Made by a program: the position numbers and the translations under genes
Shown: positions 61,611 through 64,000 of the stretch, piece after piece
Numbering within the stretch: the stretch's first letter is position 1
Layout: every line of letters starts with the position of its first letter
The notes under the pieces: model-generated
What the model was told of the DNA's origin: nothing
The model's input: the letters and a program-made list of their open reading frames with translations, nothing else
The model's database searches: none
Assembly: GCA_041751875.1 (NCBI GenBank)
Contig: JBGSIC010000033.1
Location: forward strand, 43,330 to 107,329
Origin: JBGSIC01 sp041751875
Lineage (GTDB): Bacteria; Bdellovibrionota; FAC87; UBA2466; JACKAF01
DNA: 64,000 nucleotides
Reading direction: 5' to 3'

Positions 61611-62660
61611 ATGGAGCCGCTCGTAAAAACGGGGCCGCTTGCTGTTTCAGCGTCCCAACTCAAAGAATCACTGGCTGACCTGCAATCCACGTCGCCATGG
61701 TATGGGTTAACTAAAACTCTCAGCGGGTTTCTCATTTTGGGCGCGCTGTCTTGGATGAGCCTGACTCGTGAATCCACGGGTGCATTTGTAGCCTGGTCTG
61801 TTGTGACCGGCATTTTCTACTCCGCCTTTTTACTACTCACTCATGATGCCATGCACGGCACCCTGACCGGCTGGAAGGTATTTGACGAAGTGGCTGCTCG
61901 CCTTATCGCCTATCCCGTCATTTGGTACCACGGCATTTATGCTGCCCTTCACGACATTCATCACAAGATGAATGGTAGTAATCCACGCGATCCCGAACGT
62001 CCTCAGTGGACAGAAGACGAATATGCTTCTGCCTCCGCACTACGTCGCTGGACGATGAGAAATCAAATTTGGCTTAACTGCTTTGTCTGGGGCGGCTTTG
62101 GTTTTCTCTACAAACACTATTATCAAGCTTACAAATTTTACAAAACTTCTCGCGCCGTGAGGCTCGCAATTTGGACTGATGTTCTCGGCGTCTTTACCAC
62201 GCAGGGCCTTATTAACTACTGGGCGCTATCCACCGGAAACTGGCTTCGTGCGTTCTGCTTTTTTATTATTATTGAGCGGATTATGGGCTGCGTTCATCAA
62301 TACCGCGCTTGGATCGAACACTACGGTCTGTGGGGCAAACAAGACAATGCCTTCGAAACCCAGATCCGAAACTCACGAAATCTTAAAACCAACGCGTTCA
62401 CGAGCTTCTTTTTTGATCATCTCAACTACCATTCAGTGCATCATGCCTTTCCGAAGATACCTTTTTACCATCTCAAAAAAGCGCACGAACGAATTAAAAC
62501 CTTGTACGCGGAAGCCGGAAATCCCCTGGAAGAAGATGATTCCTATCTTAAAACGGGATGGAGGTTAGCGACAAAGCCCCTCGTGATCGCCACCCATTCT
62601 CCCGTTCCTCCGGCCGGTTCCCAAGTCATCCCTATGAGTCAGGCGCGCCCAAGGTCTTAG
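61611..62660 (+). CDS. Membrane fatty acid desaturase
   Basis: A 349-residue integral membrane di-iron desaturase with all three histidine boxes: HDAMHG, HDIHHKMN and HSVHHAFP. Several hydrophobic segments lie between. It inserts double bonds into acyl lipids or carotenoid-like substrates. ATG with GGGAGG five bases upstream. Tail overlaps the next convergent gene by 29 bp. Confidence 0.92.
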   Translation: MEPLVKTGPLAVSASQLKESLADLQSTSPWYGLTKTLSGFLILGALSWMSLTRESTGAFVAWSVVTGIFYSAFLLLTHDAMHGTLTGWKVFDEVAARLIAYPVIWYHGIYAALHDIHHKMNGSNPRDPERPQWTEDEYASASALRRWTMRNQIWLNCFVWGGFGFLYKHYYQAYKFYKTSRAVRLAIWTDVLGVFTTQGLINYWALSTGNWLRAFCFFIIIERIMGCVHQYRAWIEHYGLWGKQDNAFETQIRNSRNLKTNAFTSFFFDHLNYHSVHHAFPKIPFYHLKKAHERIKTLYAEAGNPLEEDDSYLKTGWRLATKPLVIATHSPVPPAGSQVIPMSQARPRS

Positions 62661-63060
62661 CCTTTGGTGCCAAGGGCTTGCTCACAGAAGGCGGAGCGCT
62701 CTTCTCTTCCTTGCTTTCCGTCTTCTTCTTTTGTAACTGACCTTTCACCCGATTGATGATCTCTTCCACCCAGCCGAGAGAAAAATCGCTCCAGTGTTTG
62801 AGGGTACGATTGAGCTCCGCATCTCCCGTATCAACAGGCTGAAGATTTTCCTTCATCTTTTCCAAATCAATTTGGGGGAAACTCGAGCCACTCTCAGACG
62901 GCACCGTCGGAAGGGCTGTCTTTTTCTCCGCTCTTACATCGTGTGACAGCGAAAAGAGAATGAGGCACATGCCGCCACTCGTCAGCCCAACGCGAAACGA
63001 AGCTTGCCGACAAGTCTGGTAGACTTTCCCCAACTTCAATATGAGGCTCGCAATGCGCAT
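62632..63060 (-). CDS. Small exported protein, unknown; start uncertain
   Basis: Up to 142 residues from ATG 63060 (a GTG at 63069 is also in frame). A hydrophobic stretch GGMCLILFSLSHDVRA followed by Glu/Lys/Ser-rich sequence suggests an export signal and soluble tail. The candidate starts overlap the start of the divergent phosphoesterase gene, which is unusual; a TTG at 63033 or ATG at 62970 would avoid this. No family recognised. Confidence 0.5.
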   Translation of the reverse strand: MRIASLILKLGKVYQTCRQASFRVGLTSGGMCLILFSLSHDVRAEKKTALPTVPSESGSSFPQIDLEKMKENLQPVDTGDAELNRTLKHWSDFSLGWVEEIINRVKGQLQKKKTESKEEKSAPPSVSKPLAPKAKTLGAPDS

Positions 63061-63937
63061 TAGTTTCACTCTTTTTGTTTACTGTTTTATGTTCGCGGCA
63101 CCGCTGCTGGGCGTGTCCTATCATTATGCCATCATCGGTGATGCGGGCGAATGGAATTCAAAAACGCAAAAAATTCACAAATCAATTGAGGCTACCGGGG
63201 TCACTCGGTTGATTCTCCCCGGTGATAATTTGTACAAGGTAGACGAAGGCTACGCTTCGGCGTGGCTACCGTGGATGGGCTTTAGTTTCGATGCCGTGGC
63301 GATTGGAAACCACAACATGAGCTACGCCGAGGAGGTCGCCTTCTTCAAAATGCCTGGAGAATATTACGCAAAAGTCGAACCCGGTGTGGTCCGCTTTCTC
63401 ATTCTCAACTCGGACAATGAAAAAACTGTGGCTGAGCAAGCCGCATGGTTGGAAGAGGAACTACAGAAGGCTACAGAGCCCTTTGTTTTTCCGGTTTACC
63501 ATCACCCTTCTTACACGATCAGCATTTACCATTACTGGAGGGAGAAAAAGGCTTTCCACGAAGCGATCCGACCGCTGCTATTTAAATACCGCCATAAAAT
63601 TACAGCGGTAATAAACGGGCACGATCACATGGCCTCGCTTGTGGAATTCGATAATCTTCCCGTGGTCGTATCAGGTGCCACGTCAGATCTTCGCCCTACG
63701 CTACCGGTCAATAAGAAGTCTTCAGGCACACGAGTTCGCACCCGTTGGCTCGATAGCACCGCAGTTTACTGGGCGCACCTCGAGCTAGACGCCGATAAGG
63801 GCGTTGCCCTAGTACATTTTAGGCGTGGTCGTGACAACCAAGTAAAATGCACAGCCCGTCTTAATGAAAAGAAGGTGTTTTTATTTTCGATGTGTGAGGA
63901 ACCCGAAGGTTCCCCAGAACAAAGAATAGAACAGTAG
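63053..63937 (+). CDS. Secreted calcineurin-like metallophosphoesterase
   Basis: A 294-residue protein taken from ATG 63053 because GAGG lies six bases upstream (ATG 63041 is also in frame). Signal peptide to about residue 20. Metal-site motifs of the calcineurin fold are in order: GDAGEW, GDNLY, GNHN, YHHPSY and GHDH. Substrate unknown; related purple-acid-phosphatase-like enzymes act on phosphoesters. Confidence 0.85.
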   Translation: MRISFTLFVYCFMFAAPLLGVSYHYAIIGDAGEWNSKTQKIHKSIEATGVTRLILPGDNLYKVDEGYASAWLPWMGFSFDAVAIGNHNMSYAEEVAFFKMPGEYYAKVEPGVVRFLILNSDNEKTVAEQAAWLEEELQKATEPFVFPVYHHPSYTISIYHYWREKKAFHEAIRPLLFKYRHKITAVINGHDHMASLVEFDNLPVVVSGATSDLRPTLPVNKKSSGTRVRTRWLDSTAVYWAHLELDADKGVALVHFRRGRDNQVKCTARLNEKKVFLFSMCEEPEGSPEQRIEQ

Positions 63938-63938
63938 A

Positions 63939-64000
63939 CTAGTAACGTCCGCCGCCGCCACCACCGGGCCGACCACGTCCACCACCGCCTCCGCCGCCGC
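63939..64000 (-). CDS. C-terminal tail of a glycine/arginine-rich protein, partial
   Basis: Read on the minus strand, the last 62 bases encode a run of Gly, then RGRP, another Gly run, and Arg-Tyr before TAG (63939-63941). Such RGG-like tails end cold-inducible RRM RNA-binding proteins of many bacteria. Only about 20 residues are visible, so the main domain lies outside. Confidence 0.6.
   Translation of the reverse strand, partial: GGGGGGGRGRPGGGGGGRY

Noticed and set aside
1..64000. CRISPR array, tRNA/rRNA genes, prophage or insertion sequence
   Set aside because: No regularly spaced direct repeats, cloverleaf, rRNA, integrase or transposase sequence was seen in either strand; the only dispersed repeats are the short GGTGCC palindromes.

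Overview
The window is bacterial chromosome of roughly 50% GC. It is densely packed, uses many GTG and TTG starts, and carries many exported, lipoprotein and membrane proteins. Class I lysyl-tRNA synthetase, lysine 5,6-aminomutase, a Bat/MoxR cluster, DUF4340, a LolC/E-type permease and abundant signal peptides point to a Gram-negative bacterium. A lineage related to Bdellovibrionota/Oligoflexia or the former Deltaproteobacteria fits, but I cannot place it from sequence alone. I see no tRNA or rRNA gene, CRISPR array, prophage or insertion sequence.

Layout. 1-1.4 kb: truncated CPBP protease, prepilin-like peptide and exported barrel-like protein. 1.4-5.4 kb (-): tightly coupled kamD-kamE-MoxR ATPase-VWA operon, with a canonical slippery heptamer at the MoxR/VWA junction. 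5.5-7.5 kb: response regulator with a PilZ membrane protein, divergent from a degenerate receiver. 7.5-10.7 kb (-): two Opp/Dpp-type ABC ATPases, a LolB-like lipoprotein and an alpha/beta hydrolase. 10.9-17.7 kb: inositol-phosphate synthase, large orphan membrane protein, gamma-carbonic-anhydrase-like protein, miaB, sugar aminotransferase and trmL. 17.7-24.3 kb: VWA lipoprotein, family 9 glycosyltransferase and rnc-era-der. 24.6-28.6 kb: M20 peptidase, astA and an astD homologue lacking both catalytic residues. 28.8-33.7 kb: ruvX-mltG-thioesterase, then a minus-strand 3-hydroxyacyl-CoA dehydrogenase, an unknown protein and a B12-binding mutase subunit, then a 2OG dioxygenase. 33.7-45.4 kb: secreted coiled-coil protein, ybeY, LolC/E-like permease, class I LysRS, two guanidine-modifying-superfamily enzymes, several exported unknowns and a ferredoxin. 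45.5-52.3 kb: MoxR-DUF58-Bat operon. 52.4-64 kb: rpoZ, DUF4340 protein, enoyl-ACP reductase-like SDR, lipase-like hydrolase, RNase R, UbiB kinase, desaturase, metallophosphoesterase and the tail of a glycine-rich protein.

The strongest candidate for something undescribed is the kam operon. A MoxR ATPase and a VWA protein overlap or abut kamE, suggesting a dedicated reactivation machine for this adenosylcobalamin enzyme. An A10 run containing A AAA AAG sits just before the MoxR stop, and the VWA frame is open through it, so a MoxR-VWA fusion resembling the ChlD architecture could be made by -1 frameshifting. Second is the AstD-like protein, in which the general-base Glu is Gln255 and the nucleophilic Cys is Tyr289. 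Third is a dispersed family of GGTGCC/GGCACC palindromes, several of which touch stop codons.

Genes are packed so that 6 of 12 tail-to-tail neighbours overlap at their 3' ends and two more are 1 bp apart. Many operon neighbours share TAATG, ATGA or TTGA junctions.
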